The translations under genes and the position numbers were made by a program. This document shows, one piece after another, positions 17,588-26,942 of a stretch of 64,000 nt of DNA (positions within the stretch are counted from its first letter, which is position 1; each line of letters begins with the position of its first letter). The notes below the pieces were generated by a model. It did no database searches, was not told the DNA's origin, and saw nothing but the letters and a program-made list of their open reading frames with translations. The stretch is from Dyella sp. GSA-30 (GTDB lineage: Bacteria > Pseudomonadota > Gammaproteobacteria > Xanthomonadales > Rhodanobacteraceae). Location: contig NZ_AP027042.1 of assembly GCF_027924605.1 (NCBI RefSeq), positions 1,031,524 to 1,095,523 on the forward strand, in the 5' to 3' direction.

Positions 17588-17609
17588 CTCTTGCTCCACC
17601 CTCAAAACA

Positions 17610-18353
17610 TCAGATCTCGATCTGCGCCCGCTGCTGTTGCCGCTTCAAGGTAATCATCAGCACCACGCCCAGCAACAACGCCACGATCAGAAAGATCGCG
17701 AGACCAAAATCCCCGCCCTCGATCCCCGTAGCCAAGACCTGGCTGCCATCGTGTTGAATCTGCGCAGCCTCCATACCGGTGTAATGCATACCGCTGACCG
17801 CCACGCCCATGATCAACGCGCTGGCCAGCATGGGCAGCGTCCCACGCATCTTGAATGCCAGCCACAGGGCAGCAATCGAGGCGATCACCGCGATGCCGAC
17901 CGAGATCGCAACGATGTTCATGTCGTAGTGAATCGTTGCAGGCATCTGCATAGCCGCCATGCCGGTGTAATGCATGCCCGCCACGCCGACACCCATCAAC
18001 AAACCGCCACCGACAAGTTTCAACGAGGTAAAAACGCCATTGCCGACGATCGCCAGCCCGGCCATGCACGAACCGATGGCGATGACGGCCGAAAGCGCGG
18101 TAAGGCCGACGTCATAAGACACCGCCATCGGCATCTTGCAGGCGAGCATGGCGATGAAATGCATCGCCCAGATCGCCCCGCCACCCATCGCCGCGCCGGC
18201 GGCAAGAACGGCTTTGTTGCGCGCACTTCCTGTAGGCGCTGCGGGAATGGCAATGGCCAACTGCAGTGCGGTGAACGAGCCGAGCACTGAGACGACGTAA
18301 GACAACGCGGCAAGCAGCGGATCGAGTTCGCAGTGAATCATGTGTTCGTTCAT
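17610..18353 (-). CDS. MHYT-domain integral membrane sensor
   Basis: 247 residues with seven predicted membrane helices. The MHYT repeats are present: WAMHFIAMLACKMP, GMHYTGMAAMQMP and GMHYTGMEAAQ, whose conserved Met/His residues are thought to bind copper or sense O2, CO or NO. No GGDEF/EAL or kinase output domain is attached, so it may work with a partner. ATG 18353 chosen (MNEHMIHCELDP); the frame is open upstream but overlaps the preceding gene. It follows the ACT/V4R-like gene by 35 bp on the same strand and is probably co-transcribed. Confidence 0.85.
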   Translation of the reverse strand: MNEHMIHCELDPLLAALSYVVSVLGSFTALQLAIAIPAAPTGSARNKAVLAAGAAMGGGAIWAMHFIAMLACKMPMAVSYDVGLTALSAVIAIGSCMAGLAIVGNGVFTSLKLVGGGLLMGVGVAGMHYTGMAAMQMPATIHYDMNIVAISVGIAVIASIAALWLAFKMRGTLPMLASALIMGVAVSGMHYTGMEAAQIQHDGSQVLATGIEGGDFGLAIFLIVALLLGVVLMITLKRQQQRAQIEI

Positions 18354-18388
18354 AGGTCCCCCTGAAGACCTGGTGATATCGCGTACGG

Positions 18389-19141
18389 TCAGTCGACCGG
18401 CGTAAACGTAAACGTGCATCGCGCCGCGCCGAGGTTGCGGCAGGCGGTTTCTTCGACGTCGACCTTGCCCAGATGGCCTGGCTCGTTGAGCAAGCCTTCG
18501 AGACAACCTCGCAGAAAGTGGCAGCTGGTGCCGTGATGCAGGCCAGTACCGCAGAACGGACTGTCCTTGACCACAAGCGTGCCATCGACGAGCTCGCACG
18601 AGCGTAAGCTGCGCATCGCCGGCAAAGCGATCTGCTTGACCGAATCGGCAAGATTCATGCGCGCGCCCAGCGCGTAGTCCCGCTTGAACATCCATGCGCC
18701 CAGTCGCGTACCCGCGTAGCGGGAGGCCTCATCGAGATACTCGGGTGAGATCTCGCGTTCGAAACCCACCACCAGCGGCAGCACTTTCGGGAAATGGCGC
18801 GCGAGCTCGGGCAGCAAGGCCTCGACTTCACGGATATATGCATCGTCGGCTCGCGCCGCTTGCCTGGGCTTTTGCACGGGAGCCACCGGTGGCGCAATCG
18901 CCTTGCCACCGAGCATCGACGATTCGAAGCTTTGCGCCAGCGGATGCGCACTCAGGCGTTCGCTCAACGTAGAAAGATTTCGCTCCGGCCCACGCACCGC
19001 CAGCGTCAGCAACACGCCTTCATCGGTGTGTGCCGTACGCGGACGCAACAGCGTGTAGCCGCAATTCATGACGATGCGCCCGAGTTCGAGCAACAGGCCT
19101 TCGCGACGCTCGGCAGTAATCCTGAATTCGACGTCGATCAT
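18389..19141 (-). CDS. ACT-like plus V4R-like protein, function unknown
   Basis: 250 residues, cytoplasmic. The N-terminal 75 residues (MIDVEFRITAERREGLLLEL...RTAHTDEGVLLTLAVRGP) read as an ACT-type ligand domain. The C-terminal half has the Cys-rich end typical of V4R/4-vinyl-reductase-like domains: SPFCGTGLHHGTSCHF, RGCLEGLL and ETACRNLGAARCTFTF. That suggests small-molecule or metal sensing. No DNA-binding or enzymatic motif is seen. It precedes the MHYT membrane protein, so a two-protein sensory unit is a reasonable inference. Domain names are from pattern memory and need a profile search. Confidence 0.65.
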   Translation of the reverse strand: MIDVEFRITAERREGLLLELGRIVMNCGYTLLRPRTAHTDEGVLLTLAVRGPERNLSTLSERLSAHPLAQSFESSMLGGKAIAPPVAPVQKPRQAARADDAYIREVEALLPELARHFPKVLPLVVGFEREISPEYLDEASRYAGTRLGAWMFKRDYALGARMNLADSVKQIALPAMRSLRSCELVDGTLVVKDSPFCGTGLHHGTSCHFLRGCLEGLLNEPGHLGKVDVEETACRNLGAARCTFTFTPVD

Positions 19142-19455
19142 GGCGTGTTATCTCCATGAGCCGACGCGCACGCGACACGGATCGCCCACGGCGACCGTTT
19201 GATTCCATAACGCATGTGCTGTTTCCCCTGTCTTCTTCCGACGAGCCGCAGGCGCGCCAAGTACGGTCCGGCCTTTGCAGGTGCCGTCGCTTGCGGTACA
19301 TCGATCCCTATGCCGCTTGTTTTGTTGCTTGAGAGGATTGTAGCTGTATACAAGTACAAATATGCAAAAAAGTGAAGCGTGTCACATTTTATTTTTGTTA
19401 TATCTGATCGTAAGAGTTGCAGGGAATGCAGTATCGACAGATCGAGCAAAGCCAT
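19142..19455. other. Intergenic region before ntrB
   Basis: No gene found. 19320-19410 is AT-rich, unlike the surroundings. TTGCTT (19325) and TATACA (19347) with a 16-bp spacer on the plus strand are a weak sigma-70 promoter candidate for ntrB. The GC-rich part 19190-19310 can fold, but I could not match it to a known riboswitch. Confidence 0.35.
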
Positions 19456-19472
19456 TGCACCACTCCGGCGCA
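19456..19472 (+). promoter_or_regulatory. NtrC-like site just before ntrB
   Basis: TGCACC-ACTCC-GGCGCA matches the NtrC consensus at 11 of 12 positions. It ends 17 bp before the ntrB ATG. A weaker dyad, TGCCCA-TTATT-GGGGCA (19474-19490), overlaps the start codon. In enterics, NtrC represses glnL-glnG from such sites, so autorepression is expected. Confidence 0.65.
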
Positions 19473-19489
19473 TTGCCCATTATTGGGGC

Positions 19490-20500
19490 ATGGATCTCGC
19501 AACCTGGCGCAACTGGGCAGAACAGATGACCACGGGCCTGGCCCTGGTCGACGCGCAGCTGCGGGTGGAGTGGATCAATCCGGCGCTGGCGGAGCTGCTC
19601 GATATCGGTCCGCGCAGTGCCGTCGGCCAGCCGCTTGGCTTGTTGTTGCGCGAACCGTCCTGGCTGGATCACGCCGAGCGGGTGCTGGCCGAACAGGGCG
19701 GGATGCAGTTGCGCGGGGTGGCGCTGGTTTCCGCGCGTGGCAGCGAAGCGCTGGCCGATCTGAGCCTGCAGCCGCTCGGTCCCGAACGTGTATCGGTCGA
19801 AGTGCATGCGCTGGCGCCGGTAGCGGCAACGGCATCGCCTTTGTCAGCGACCCTGCGCGGCTTTGCGCATGAGGTGAAGAATCCGCTCGCCGGTTTGCGC
19901 GGTGCCGCACAGCTACTGCATCGGCGTGTTCACGACGAGGACCTGCAATCGTTGGCGGGGCTGGTAATTGCCGAAGCAGATCGGTTGACGGTGCTTGCCA
20001 ACCGTCTGTTGAATCACGATGGTGCGCCGCATCTCGCGCCGGTCAATATCCACGAACGGCTGGAACGGCTGAGCGATCTGCTGCAAGCCGAGCCGACGCC
20101 GATCCGTTTGCGCCACGATTACGATCCCAGCCTGCCCGACGTGGTCGGCGATGCCGATCGCATCCAGCAGCTGTTGTTGAACCTGGCGCGCAACGCGATC
20201 GAAGCCGGTGCAACCACGCTCGGTCTGCGCACGCGCGTCGAACACGGCATTCGCCTGAGCGAACGTACCTTGCGCACTGCGCTGCGCGTCGATGTGATCG
20301 ACGATGGCCCAGGGATTCCACTGGCGCTGCGCGACACCTTGTTTGAGCCACTGGTCTCCGGCCGTAGCGACGGCAGTGGATTGGGGTTGGCACTGTCGCG
20401 CGAAATTGCCCGCGATCATGGCGGCGAACTGCGCGTTGTCAGCCGCCCGGGCGAAACCGTGTTCAGTCTTTATCTACCGCTGGAGCGTACGCATGACTGA
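19490..20500 (+). CDS. ntrB: Nitrogen regulation sensor kinase NtrB
   Basis: Cytoplasmic histidine kinase/phosphatase that controls NtrC in response to PII. 336 residues: PAS domain (about 5-105), H-box FAHEVKNPLAGLRGA with His127, N-box NLARNAIEAG, G1 DDGPGIP and G2 GSGLGLALS. ATG 19490 gives the compact family N-terminus and follows GGGG; the frame is open back to 19379, but that would overlap the NtrC-like site. It is 21 bp before ntrC. Confidence 0.95.
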   Translation: MDLATWRNWAEQMTTGLALVDAQLRVEWINPALAELLDIGPRSAVGQPLGLLLREPSWLDHAERVLAEQGGMQLRGVALVSARGSEALADLSLQPLGPERVSVEVHALAPVAATASPLSATLRGFAHEVKNPLAGLRGAAQLLHRRVHDEDLQSLAGLVIAEADRLTVLANRLLNHDGAPHLAPVNIHERLERLSDLLQAEPTPIRLRHDYDPSLPDVVGDADRIQQLLLNLARNAIEAGATTLGLRTRVEHGIRLSERTLRTALRVDVIDDGPGIPLALRDTLFEPLVSGRSDGSGLGLALSREIARDHGGELRVVSRPGETVFSLYLPLERTHD

Positions 20501-20521
20501 CCGCGTATCAGGATGGACATG

Positions 20522-21895
20522 ATGAGCAACGATATCTGGATCGCCGACGACGACCGCGGCGTGCGCTTTGTGCTCGCCGAAGCACTGCGCGATGCCGGGC
20601 ACAGCGTGCGCGAATTCAGCGATGTGGCTTCGGTACGCGCAGCGCTCGGCGAGTCGCGCCCTGCGTTGTTGATTACCGATGTCCGTATGCCGGGCGAAGA
20701 CGGCCTGGGCTTACTGGCCTCGTTGCAGACGCAAGGCATCGGGCCGGTCATCGTGATGAGCGCGTTTACCGATGTGGCGACGACGGCGGCCGCCTATCGC
20801 GCCGGTGCGGTGGACTATCTGGCCAAGCCGTTCGATCTGGATCAGGCGGTGGTTGCCGTACAACGTGCACTGGCGCAGACGCCGCTGTTGCCGGTGGTGG
20901 CGCAAGAGCCGGTGCCAGCGCATGCGCTGCTTGGCGAAAGCGCGGCGATGCGCGAAGTGTTTCGCCTGATCGGCCGCATTGCCGCCAGTGACTTGAATGT
21001 GTTGATCACCGGCGAAACCGGTACCGGCAAGGAACTGGTGGCGCGTGCATTGCACGAAGAGAGTGCGCGGCGCGATCGCCCTTTCGTCGCGCTCAACACC
21101 GCGGCGATTCCCAGCGAGTTGCTGGAGAGCGAGCTGTTCGGGCACGAAGCCGGTGCATTTACCGGCGCGGCGCGACGTCATGCCGGCCGGTTCGAACAGG
21201 CCGAGGGCGGCACGCTGTTTCTCGATGAAATCGGCGATATGCCCCTGGCTTTGCAGACTCGCTTGCTGCGGGTGCTGGCCGGCGGTGAGTTCTATCGTGT
21301 CGGCGGGCGCGAGCTGATCCGCTGCAATGTGCGCATTGTTGCGGCCACGCATCAGGACCTGGATGCGCGCGTATCGGCAGGCCAGTTTCGCGCGGACCTG
21401 AAGCATCGTCTTGATGTGGTGCGCATCACGCTGCCGACCTTGCGTTCGCGTCGCAGCGATATCCCGTTGCTGGCGCGCCACTTTATCCAGGTGGCGGCCA
21501 AGCAGCTGGGCCTGCCGCCCAAGCGTTTTTCGCGCGCGGCACTGAAAGCGATCGAGCAGCGTGATTTTCCGGGCAATGTGCGCGAGCTGGAAAATCTCTG
21601 CCGTCGCCTCGCGGTCATCGCGCCGGGCTCGGAGATACTGCCGGCCGATCTTGCCGATTCGACGGCGCCCATCCGCAACGACTGGACCGATGGTCTGCGC
21701 GATTGGGTCGAACAGGCACTGGCCGCAGGCGAACACGATATCCATGGCCGTGCGCGCGAAGCCCTGGACAAGACCTTGCTGGAAGCGGCCCTGGCCGCGC
21801 ATGACGGGCATCGCCAGCATGCGGCCGCCGCGCTCGGCGTCGGTCGCAACACACTCACTCGCAAACTCGGCGCGTCGCGTACGCGTCGTTCGTAA
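20522..21895 (+). CDS. ntrC: Nitrogen regulation response regulator NtrC
   Basis: Sigma-54 activator of nitrogen-starvation genes. 457 residues: receiver domain with phospho-acceptor Asp53 ([10 protein letters not shown]) and Lys102 (AKPF), AAA+ domain with Walker A GETGTGKE (163-171), GAFTGA at 211-216, Walker [11 protein letters not shown], and a C-terminal Fis-type HTH ([20 protein letters not shown]). AGGA at 20509 is best spaced for ATG 20522 or 20519; ATG 20513 is also possible. Expected targets in this window are the sites at 1656-1694 and 19456. Confidence 0.97.
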   Translation: MSNDIWIADDDRGVRFVLAEALRDAGHSVREFSDVASVRAALGESRPALLITDVRMPGEDGLGLLASLQTQGIGPVIVMSAFTDVATTAAAYRAGAVDYLAKPFDLDQAVVAVQRALAQTPLLPVVAQEPVPAHALLGESAAMREVFRLIGRIAASDLNVLITGETGTGKELVARALHEESARRDRPFVALNTAAIPSELLESELFGHEAGAFTGAARRHAGRFEQAEGGTLFLDEIGDMPLALQTRLLRVLAGGEFYRVGGRELIRCNVRIVAATHQDLDARVSAGQFRADLKHRLDVVRITLPTLRSRRSDIPLLARHFIQVAAKQLGLPPKRFSRAALKAIEQRDFPGNVRELENLCRRLAVIAPGSEILPADLADSTAPIRNDWTDGLRDWVEQALAAGEHDIHGRAREALDKTLLEAALAAHDGHRQHAAAALGVGRNTLTRKLGASRTRRS

Positions 21896-21907
21896 GGAAC
21901 CTATGTC

Positions 21908-22372
21908 ATGAGCAAGATCATCGTCCGCGCCGCCACGCGCGCCGATCAGGCCCATATCGCTGCGTGGAATGCGGCGATGGCCTGGGAAACCGAAGCGAAG
22001 CGGCTGGATCCGGAGACCTTGGAACGCGGTGTGCTGGCGATCTTCGACGAACCGCGCCGCGGGTTTTATCTGGTTGCCGAGCATGAAGGCCGGCCGGTGG
22101 GTTGCCTTATGGTGACCTATGAATGGAGCGACTGGCGCTGCGGGGATTTCTGGTGGATTCAGAGTGTGTATGTGGTCGAGTCCGCGCGCCGGCTAGGGGT
22201 GTTTCGTGCGCTTTATGAGGACGTCGCCAGGCGCGCGAAAGCGGCGCATGCGGTTGGTTTGCGGTTGTATGTGGAGACCGAGAACGAGCGGGCGCAGGCG
22301 ACGTATGACGGGCTGGGTATGAAGCGCTGCCATTACTTCATGTACGAAACGGAATTTCCGTTGCAATCGTAA
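21908..22372 (+). CDS. GNAT-family N-acetyltransferase
   Basis: 154 residues, single GNAT fold. The acetyl-CoA loop reads ESARRLGVFRALYEDVARRAK (motif A), followed by LRLYVETENERAQATYDGLGM (motif B). The substrate is not recognisable. It begins 12 bp after ntrC on the same strand and may ride on that transcript, but no nitrogen role can be claimed. A GTAG-type REP pair follows immediately. Confidence 0.85.
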   Translation: MSKIIVRAATRADQAHIAAWNAAMAWETEAKRLDPETLERGVLAIFDEPRRGFYLVAEHEGRPVGCLMVTYEWSDWRCGDFWWIQSVYVVESARRLGVFRALYEDVARRAKAAHAVGLRLYVETENERAQATYDGLGMKRCHYFMYETEFPLQS

Positions 22373-22376
22373 CCGT

Positions 22377-22450
22377 GGGTCGCGACTGAAGTCGCTCCTA
22401 CAAGCTAGCGATGCTTTCCCAAGTTTGTAGGAGCGACTTCAGTCGCGACC
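22377..22450. repeat. GTAG-type REP doublet
   Basis: GGTCGCGACTGAAGTCGC (arm 22378-22403) is followed by TTGTAGGAGCGACTTCAGTC (arm 22425-22450) in inverted orientation. Each arm starts or ends with the GTAG tetranucleotide and folds on itself. The same doublet occurs at 50477. Such REPs are mobilised by RAYT transposases elsewhere in the genome; none is in this window. Confidence 0.9.
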
Positions 22451-22460
22451 GCACGCCACA

Positions 22461-23594
22461 TCAGTGCAGCGGCGTCGCCGGCGCACCAAGCCGTCCTTGT
22501 GCATCCAGCACCACGCGCCCCAACGCATGCAGGTCGGCAGCGGTTCCGTAGCGCTCCGCCAACAAGGTCGCCAACGCACCCAGCGACTGCGAAGCCAGCG
22601 GGTAACCATGTGCCAGCGCGCGCGCCGCACCACCCTCACCGCGTTGGGCAACGGTCAGTGCCACCACGCCCAGGCCCGGGGCTTCGTGCACAAACAGGGC
22701 GGGCGGGTCGAAACCCGGGTCGACCTCGGCCAGATGCTCGATCAAACCGCCTTCGATCGCTTCGACGTTGTTGCCTTCAAGCCGCAGCGGCACGCCATGC
22801 GCATCGAGCAGGGCGGCGTACTGGCGCAGCTCGAACACGATGCCGGCCAGATCATGGGCGCGCTGTGCGGACTCCGAAGTCTGGCTCCGCAACCACGCAT
22901 CGGGTGACTGCGCGTGGACTTTGCCCTCGGCGTAGCGCAGCGGCAGGCCGCGGGCGCTCATCGTCGATTCTTCGCGATACGGCGTGAGCAGCGCGGCTTC
23001 GAGCAGGATCCACAGCGGCGCCAGATTCACGTGCTCGTACTGCACGCAGGTCAGCGCCAGGACATCGTTACGGCTGAAATAGCGCACATGTTCCAGCGGG
23101 ATGCCGAGCTGGCGGATCAAGGCGTCGCTGGTGCGCTGGCCCGCCTCGCCGCGACCGACCAGTTCCACTTCGAGCTGCTCGCTCAGCGACTCGGCCAGGG
23201 CCTCGGGCACCAGCAGGCTCAGCGGCAGGAAGCGCATCGGGCCATCGGCGTAGGTGAGGTCCGGTTCCAGCGGCTGCGCCGGCATGCGGCCTTCGTGGCT
23301 ACCGAAGGCCACCACGTTTTCCAGATGGCCGCGCGGCACGCGCCGTGCCAGCTCGTCCAGCGTGGCCCATACCGGAAAGCCCGGGCGCAGCAGCTCCGCC
23401 GCATCGAACAAGGCACCGGCCAGGGCAAGTCGCGCCTGGGCCACTTGAGGCACCAGCTTGTGGAGATCCTCGGCCACATGCGCAGCCAGTTCGGCAGCCT
23501 CGTCGCGGCTCAGGCTGAGGCGCGCGGGTGTTTCGCCGGTCGATATCTCGACCGCCAGCACGATGGGCAGGGCAACCAGCGTTTGCGCTTCCAA
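22461..23594 (-). CDS. Conserved-looking hypothetical protein
   Basis: 377 residues, cytoplasmic: no signal peptide, no membrane segment. Rich in Leu, Ala and Glu, with mainly helical character. Notable stretches are VAFGSHEGRMPAQP, FSRNDVLALTCVQYEHVNLAPLWILLEAALLTPY and a Gly-rich C-terminal part (HEAPGLGVVALTVAQRGEGG). I recognise no enzyme motif. Codon use is like its neighbours, so it is a real resident gene. It stands alone, divergent from the thiolase gene with 118 bp between. Confidence 0.75.
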   Translation of the reverse strand: MEAQTLVALPIVLAVEISTGETPARLSLSRDEAAELAAHVAEDLHKLVPQVAQARLALAGALFDAAELLRPGFPVWATLDELARRVPRGHLENVVAFGSHEGRMPAQPLEPDLTYADGPMRFLPLSLLVPEALAESLSEQLEVELVGRGEAGQRTSDALIRQLGIPLEHVRYFSRNDVLALTCVQYEHVNLAPLWILLEAALLTPYREESTMSARGLPLRYAEGKVHAQSPDAWLRSQTSESAQRAHDLAGIVFELRQYAALLDAHGVPLRLEGNNVEAIEGGLIEHLAEVDPGFDPPALFVHEAPGLGVVALTVAQRGEGGAARALAHGYPLASQSLGALATLLAERYGTAADLHALGRVVLDAQGRLGAPATPLH

Positions 23595-23712
23595 GGAGGT
23601 TTCCGAACGGTAAAGAACCAGAATTCTAACATCTGTGCGTTTTGGGCTTCCGCCGCGCGCCTTAGCGGGTTAGCCTTAACGATCAGCAACGCTTCGTCGG
23701 ACCGCTCCGTAC

Positions 23713-24996
23713 ATGGAAAACACGCAAAAGCGCGTCGGTGTGATCGGTGGTGTACGCATTCCGTTCTGCCGCAATAACACGGCCTATGCCGATGTCGGAA
23801 ATTTCGGCATGTCGGTCAAGGTGTTGGGTGCCCTGGTCGAACGTTTCGGCCTGCATGGCGTCGAGTTGGGTGAGGTCGCGATGGGGGCGGTGATCAAGCA
23901 CTCCTCCGAGTGGAACCTGGCCCGCGAGGCGCTGCTTTCCTCGGGACTGGCCCCGACCACGCCCGGTATCACCACCGCGCGCGCCTGCGGCACCTCGTTG
24001 GACAACGCCATCATCATCGCCAACAAGATCGCCGCCGGGCAGATCGAGGCCGGCATTGCCGGTGGCTCGGACACCACCAGCGACGTACCGATCGTTTTCA
24101 GCGAACGCCTGCGCAAGCGCCTGTTGGCGCTCAACCGTGCCAAGTCCTTCCAGGACAAGCTGCGCGCCGCCACGCGCGGGTTTTCGTTCAAGGAGTTGAA
24201 GCCGTCCTTCCCGGGCGTGGCCGAGCCGCGTACCGGCAAGTCGATGGGTGACCATTGCGAGCTGATGGCGCGCGAATGGCACATCAGCCGCCAGGCGCAG
24301 GACCAGCTGGCGCTCGACAGCCATCACAAGCTGGCGGCGGCCTATGACGCCGGCTTCTTCGAGGACCTGGTGGTCCCGTTTCGCGGCCTGAAGCGCGACG
24401 GCTTTCTGCGTCCCGATTCGACCATGGAAAAATTGGCCACGCTGCGCCCCGCGTTCGACAAGAGTTCGGGCCAGGGCACGCTCACGGCCGGCAATTCCAC
24501 CGGCTTGTCCGATGGTGCCGCGGCCGTTCTGCTCGGCTCCGAAGCCTGGGCGTCGTCGCGCGGCCTGAAGATTCAGGCCTACCTGCGCGATGCCGAGGTC
24601 GCGGCGGTCGATTTCGTGCATGGCGAGGGCCTGCTGATGGCGCCGACCATCGCCGTGCCGCGCATGCTCAAGCGCCACGGACTGAGCCTGCAGGACTTCG
24701 ACTTCTACGAAATCCACGAGGCCTTCGCCGCGCAGATGCTGTGCACGCTGCGCGCCTGGGAATCGGCCGATTACTGCAAGAACCGTCTGGGCCTGGACGC
24801 GCCGCTCGGTTCGATCGATCCGGCCAAGCTCAACGTGTATGGCTCCAGCCTGGCCGTCGGCCATCCGTTCGCCGCTACCGGCGCACGCATCGTCGCCACC
24901 CTGGCCAAGATGTTGGAGCAGAAGGGCTCGGGGCGGGGGCTGATTTCGATTTGTACCGCCGGCGGGATGGGCGTGACGGCGATTCTCGAGCGGTAA
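23713..24996 (+). CDS. fadI: Acetyl-CoA C-acyltransferase (FadI-like thiolase)
   Basis: Cleaves 3-ketoacyl-CoA with CoA, the last step of beta-oxidation. 427 residues, near the FadI length. Catalytic residues: nucleophilic Cys in TTARACGTSLDNA, EIHEAFAAQ, the His of VGHPFAATGAR, and the second Cys in SICTAGGMGV. Closer to FadI than FadA in length and in the GDHCELMAREWHISRQAQD segment. No fadJ partner is adjacent; the gene is convergent with the phospholipase D gene, 4 bp apart. A biosynthetic acetoacetyl-CoA role cannot be excluded. Confidence 0.88.
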   Translation: MENTQKRVGVIGGVRIPFCRNNTAYADVGNFGMSVKVLGALVERFGLHGVELGEVAMGAVIKHSSEWNLAREALLSSGLAPTTPGITTARACGTSLDNAIIIANKIAAGQIEAGIAGGSDTTSDVPIVFSERLRKRLLALNRAKSFQDKLRAATRGFSFKELKPSFPGVAEPRTGKSMGDHCELMAREWHISRQAQDQLALDSHHKLAAAYDAGFFEDLVVPFRGLKRDGFLRPDSTMEKLATLRPAFDKSSGQGTLTAGNSTGLSDGAAAVLLGSEAWASSRGLKIQAYLRDAEVAAVDFVHGEGLLMAPTIAVPRMLKRHGLSLQDFDFYEIHEAFAAQMLCTLRAWESADYCKNRLGLDAPLGSIDPAKLNVYGSSLAVGHPFAATGARIVATLAKMLEQKGSGRGLISICTAGGMGVTAILER

Positions 24997-25000
24997 CGAC

Positions 25001-26926
25001 TCAGAGCACGCCCTGCACGCCCGCACCGAATGCCGTAATCACCCGCGTATAGATCAACTTTCCCGATAGCGCGACATCGGGAAAGTCGCCCACCGGTTCA
25101 TAGCAGGCGAAGAACCCCGGGTCGCTGGGGCGCATCGGCGTACATCCCGCCTTGAGGTCGTAGCTGGTGGCGTAGCGATAGGGCCACAGATCGAACAGCG
25201 GCAGGCTCTCGGAGATATCGCTCATGAACTCGTTGATCTCGCCCAATACGGGAATGGTCGGTTTGCGCGGCGCGATCACCCATGCATTTTCCGGCCGCGT
25301 ATTGCTCATGATGTCGCTGCGCAGCTGGTCGGCGAAACGGCGGTCATAGACGATCACGCCGGCTTCGGTGTTGTAGTGGTCCGAGCGTGGGTCGAAGTTG
25401 TGCGAGCCGACCATGGCGAAATTGTCGTCGACCACGATGGACTTGGCATGCAGGCCGAAGCGGCGGCCTTCGCTGGAGATCGGCGCGGGACGGTTGCTGC
25501 GTGCACTGCCGAGCAGGGCGCGGCTTTCGGTGTTGCGGATCAGCGCAGAGCGTCGACGGCTCCCGCTTTTGCCGCTGCCGGTTTGTTGTTCTGGCGGTAA
25601 CGCACCATCGTCGCTGCTGGCATCGGCGTTGGCTTCGACGGCGCTCTCGGCGTGCGGCTTCATTTCGTAGATTTCGAAACCGTAGCTCTTCAGATAGGGC
25701 TTGCGGTGCTTGTACGACAACGCATAAACGGCAAAGGCATCGGTCGACGCGAGCGAATTGGTCGATACCACGATGCGTGGCGGTGACGCGCTTTCGTGCA
25801 GGCGCTTGAAGATATTCTGCGCACGCTTACTCATGACCAGATACGGCGTCTGCAGCACCACCTCGTGTTGCGCGCCGCTGACCAGGCGCATGACGCGCGC
25901 GGTAAATTCTCGCGCATCGCGCTTTTGCGGTTGCTGGGTCTTGGCCGGCAGGTCACTGAAGTACTCCACCTGTCCGGTGCGCAGGCTGTCGGCGAGAATA
26001 TTGTCTTCGATCCAGTCGTTGTCGCCAGCCTCGTCCAGCACGCGTGCCACTCGCGAGGGATGCTCGTAGTGCGGCGTGGGCCAGGTGACGGGGCCGGGGG
26101 TGTCGAGAATGCGCCGGTTGACGTCGCGCAGTTGGGTCAGCGGCTTGGAACGCTTGTGTTGCCAGAACATGTCGAAACTCTGCGCCATAGCCTTGGCGGC
26201 GGCACCGCCAACCAGCACGTCGCGGTCGAGGTAGTTGAAGTCGTTGTCCCAGTTGAAATAGCGGTCCTGATAATTGCGTCCACCGGTGATGCCGATGCTG
26301 CCGTCGATCAGGATCAGCTTGTTGTGCATGCGCTGGTTGAACTTGAGAAAGCAGCACACGATGCTGGCGGCAAATTCCCACGGCGGCGTCTGCGCCTTGT
26401 GGAAGGTCGGGTTGTACATGCGTACTTCGAAATCGCTGTGCACACGGGCGAGGCGGCTGAGCAGGTCCAGGTCGTTGAACGAGGACAGCTGGTCGGCCAG
26501 GATGCGGACCTTGACCCCGCGCCGAGCGGCCTTGACCAGTTCATCCAGCACCAGCTGGCCCGCATCGTCCTGGTCCCAGATATAGGTCTGTATATCGATC
26601 GATTGCCTGGCGCCGCGAATCAGGTTGAGGCGCGCCACCATCGCCGGTTCGCTATCGCCGAGCAGGGCGACCACGTTCATGGGCTGGGCGTCGGTGGACT
26701 CGGCCATCGCGGCCTGAGCGGCATCCAGCAGCGACGACGGCGCGGCGCAATGATCGGGACGATCGCAGGAAACGGTGCGGTCGACATCGGCGGTGACGAT
26801 CGCGTTGGCCTTGATCACGCGCGCACGCGACAAACTACAGCCCGATAGCAGGCTGATGGCGGCAAGCAGGGCGAAGAAAAAAAGGTGACGCTGTCGCATG
26901 GGCGTCATGATAGAGGCTTTGCTCAT
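25001..26926 (-). CDS. Phospholipase D-family lipoprotein (cardiolipin synthase-like)
   Basis: 641 residues. A lipoprotein signal ends LLSGC, so it is probably membrane-anchored on the periplasmic side. Two HxK phospholipase D motifs are present: RMHNKLILIDGSIGITGGRNY and GLHAKSIVVDDNFAMVGSHN. This matches the YmdC/ClsC-like group of cardiolipin synthases or phosphatidyltransferases. A low-complexity insert (ANADASSDDGALPP...GSRRRSALIR) lies before the second motif. Start is uncertain: ATG at 26926, 26908 or 26899. Last gene of a leftward run parA-like, sixA, yceI, this gene, with 16 bp to yceI. Confidence 0.88.
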   Translation of the reverse strand: MSKASIMTPMRQRHLFFFALLAAISLLSGCSLSRARVIKANAIVTADVDRTVSCDRPDHCAAPSSLLDAAQAAMAESTDAQPMNVVALLGDSEPAMVARLNLIRGARQSIDIQTYIWDQDDAGQLVLDELVKAARRGVKVRILADQLSSFNDLDLLSRLARVHSDFEVRMYNPTFHKAQTPPWEFAASIVCCFLKFNQRMHNKLILIDGSIGITGGRNYQDRYFNWDNDFNYLDRDVLVGGAAAKAMAQSFDMFWQHKRSKPLTQLRDVNRRILDTPGPVTWPTPHYEHPSRVARVLDEAGDNDWIEDNILADSLRTGQVEYFSDLPAKTQQPQKRDAREFTARVMRLVSGAQHEVVLQTPYLVMSKRAQNIFKRLHESASPPRIVVSTNSLASTDAFAVYALSYKHRKPYLKSYGFEIYEMKPHAESAVEANADASSDDGALPPEQQTGSGKSGSRRRSALIRNTESRALLGSARSNRPAPISSEGRRFGLHAKSIVVDDNFAMVGSHNFDPRSDHYNTEAGVIVYDRRFADQLRSDIMSNTRPENAWVIAPRKPTIPVLGEINEFMSDISESLPLFDLWPYRYATSYDLKAGCTPMRPSDPGFFACYEPVGDFPDVALSGKLIYTRVITAFGAGVQGVL

Positions 26927-26942
26927 GAAACCCGCGCGGGGG

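Noticed and set aside
19190-19378. GC-rich foldable leader before the ACT/V4R-like gene as a riboswitch
   Set aside because: I tried to fit c-di-GMP, cobalamin, TPP and SAH core motifs on the minus strand. None matched well enough.
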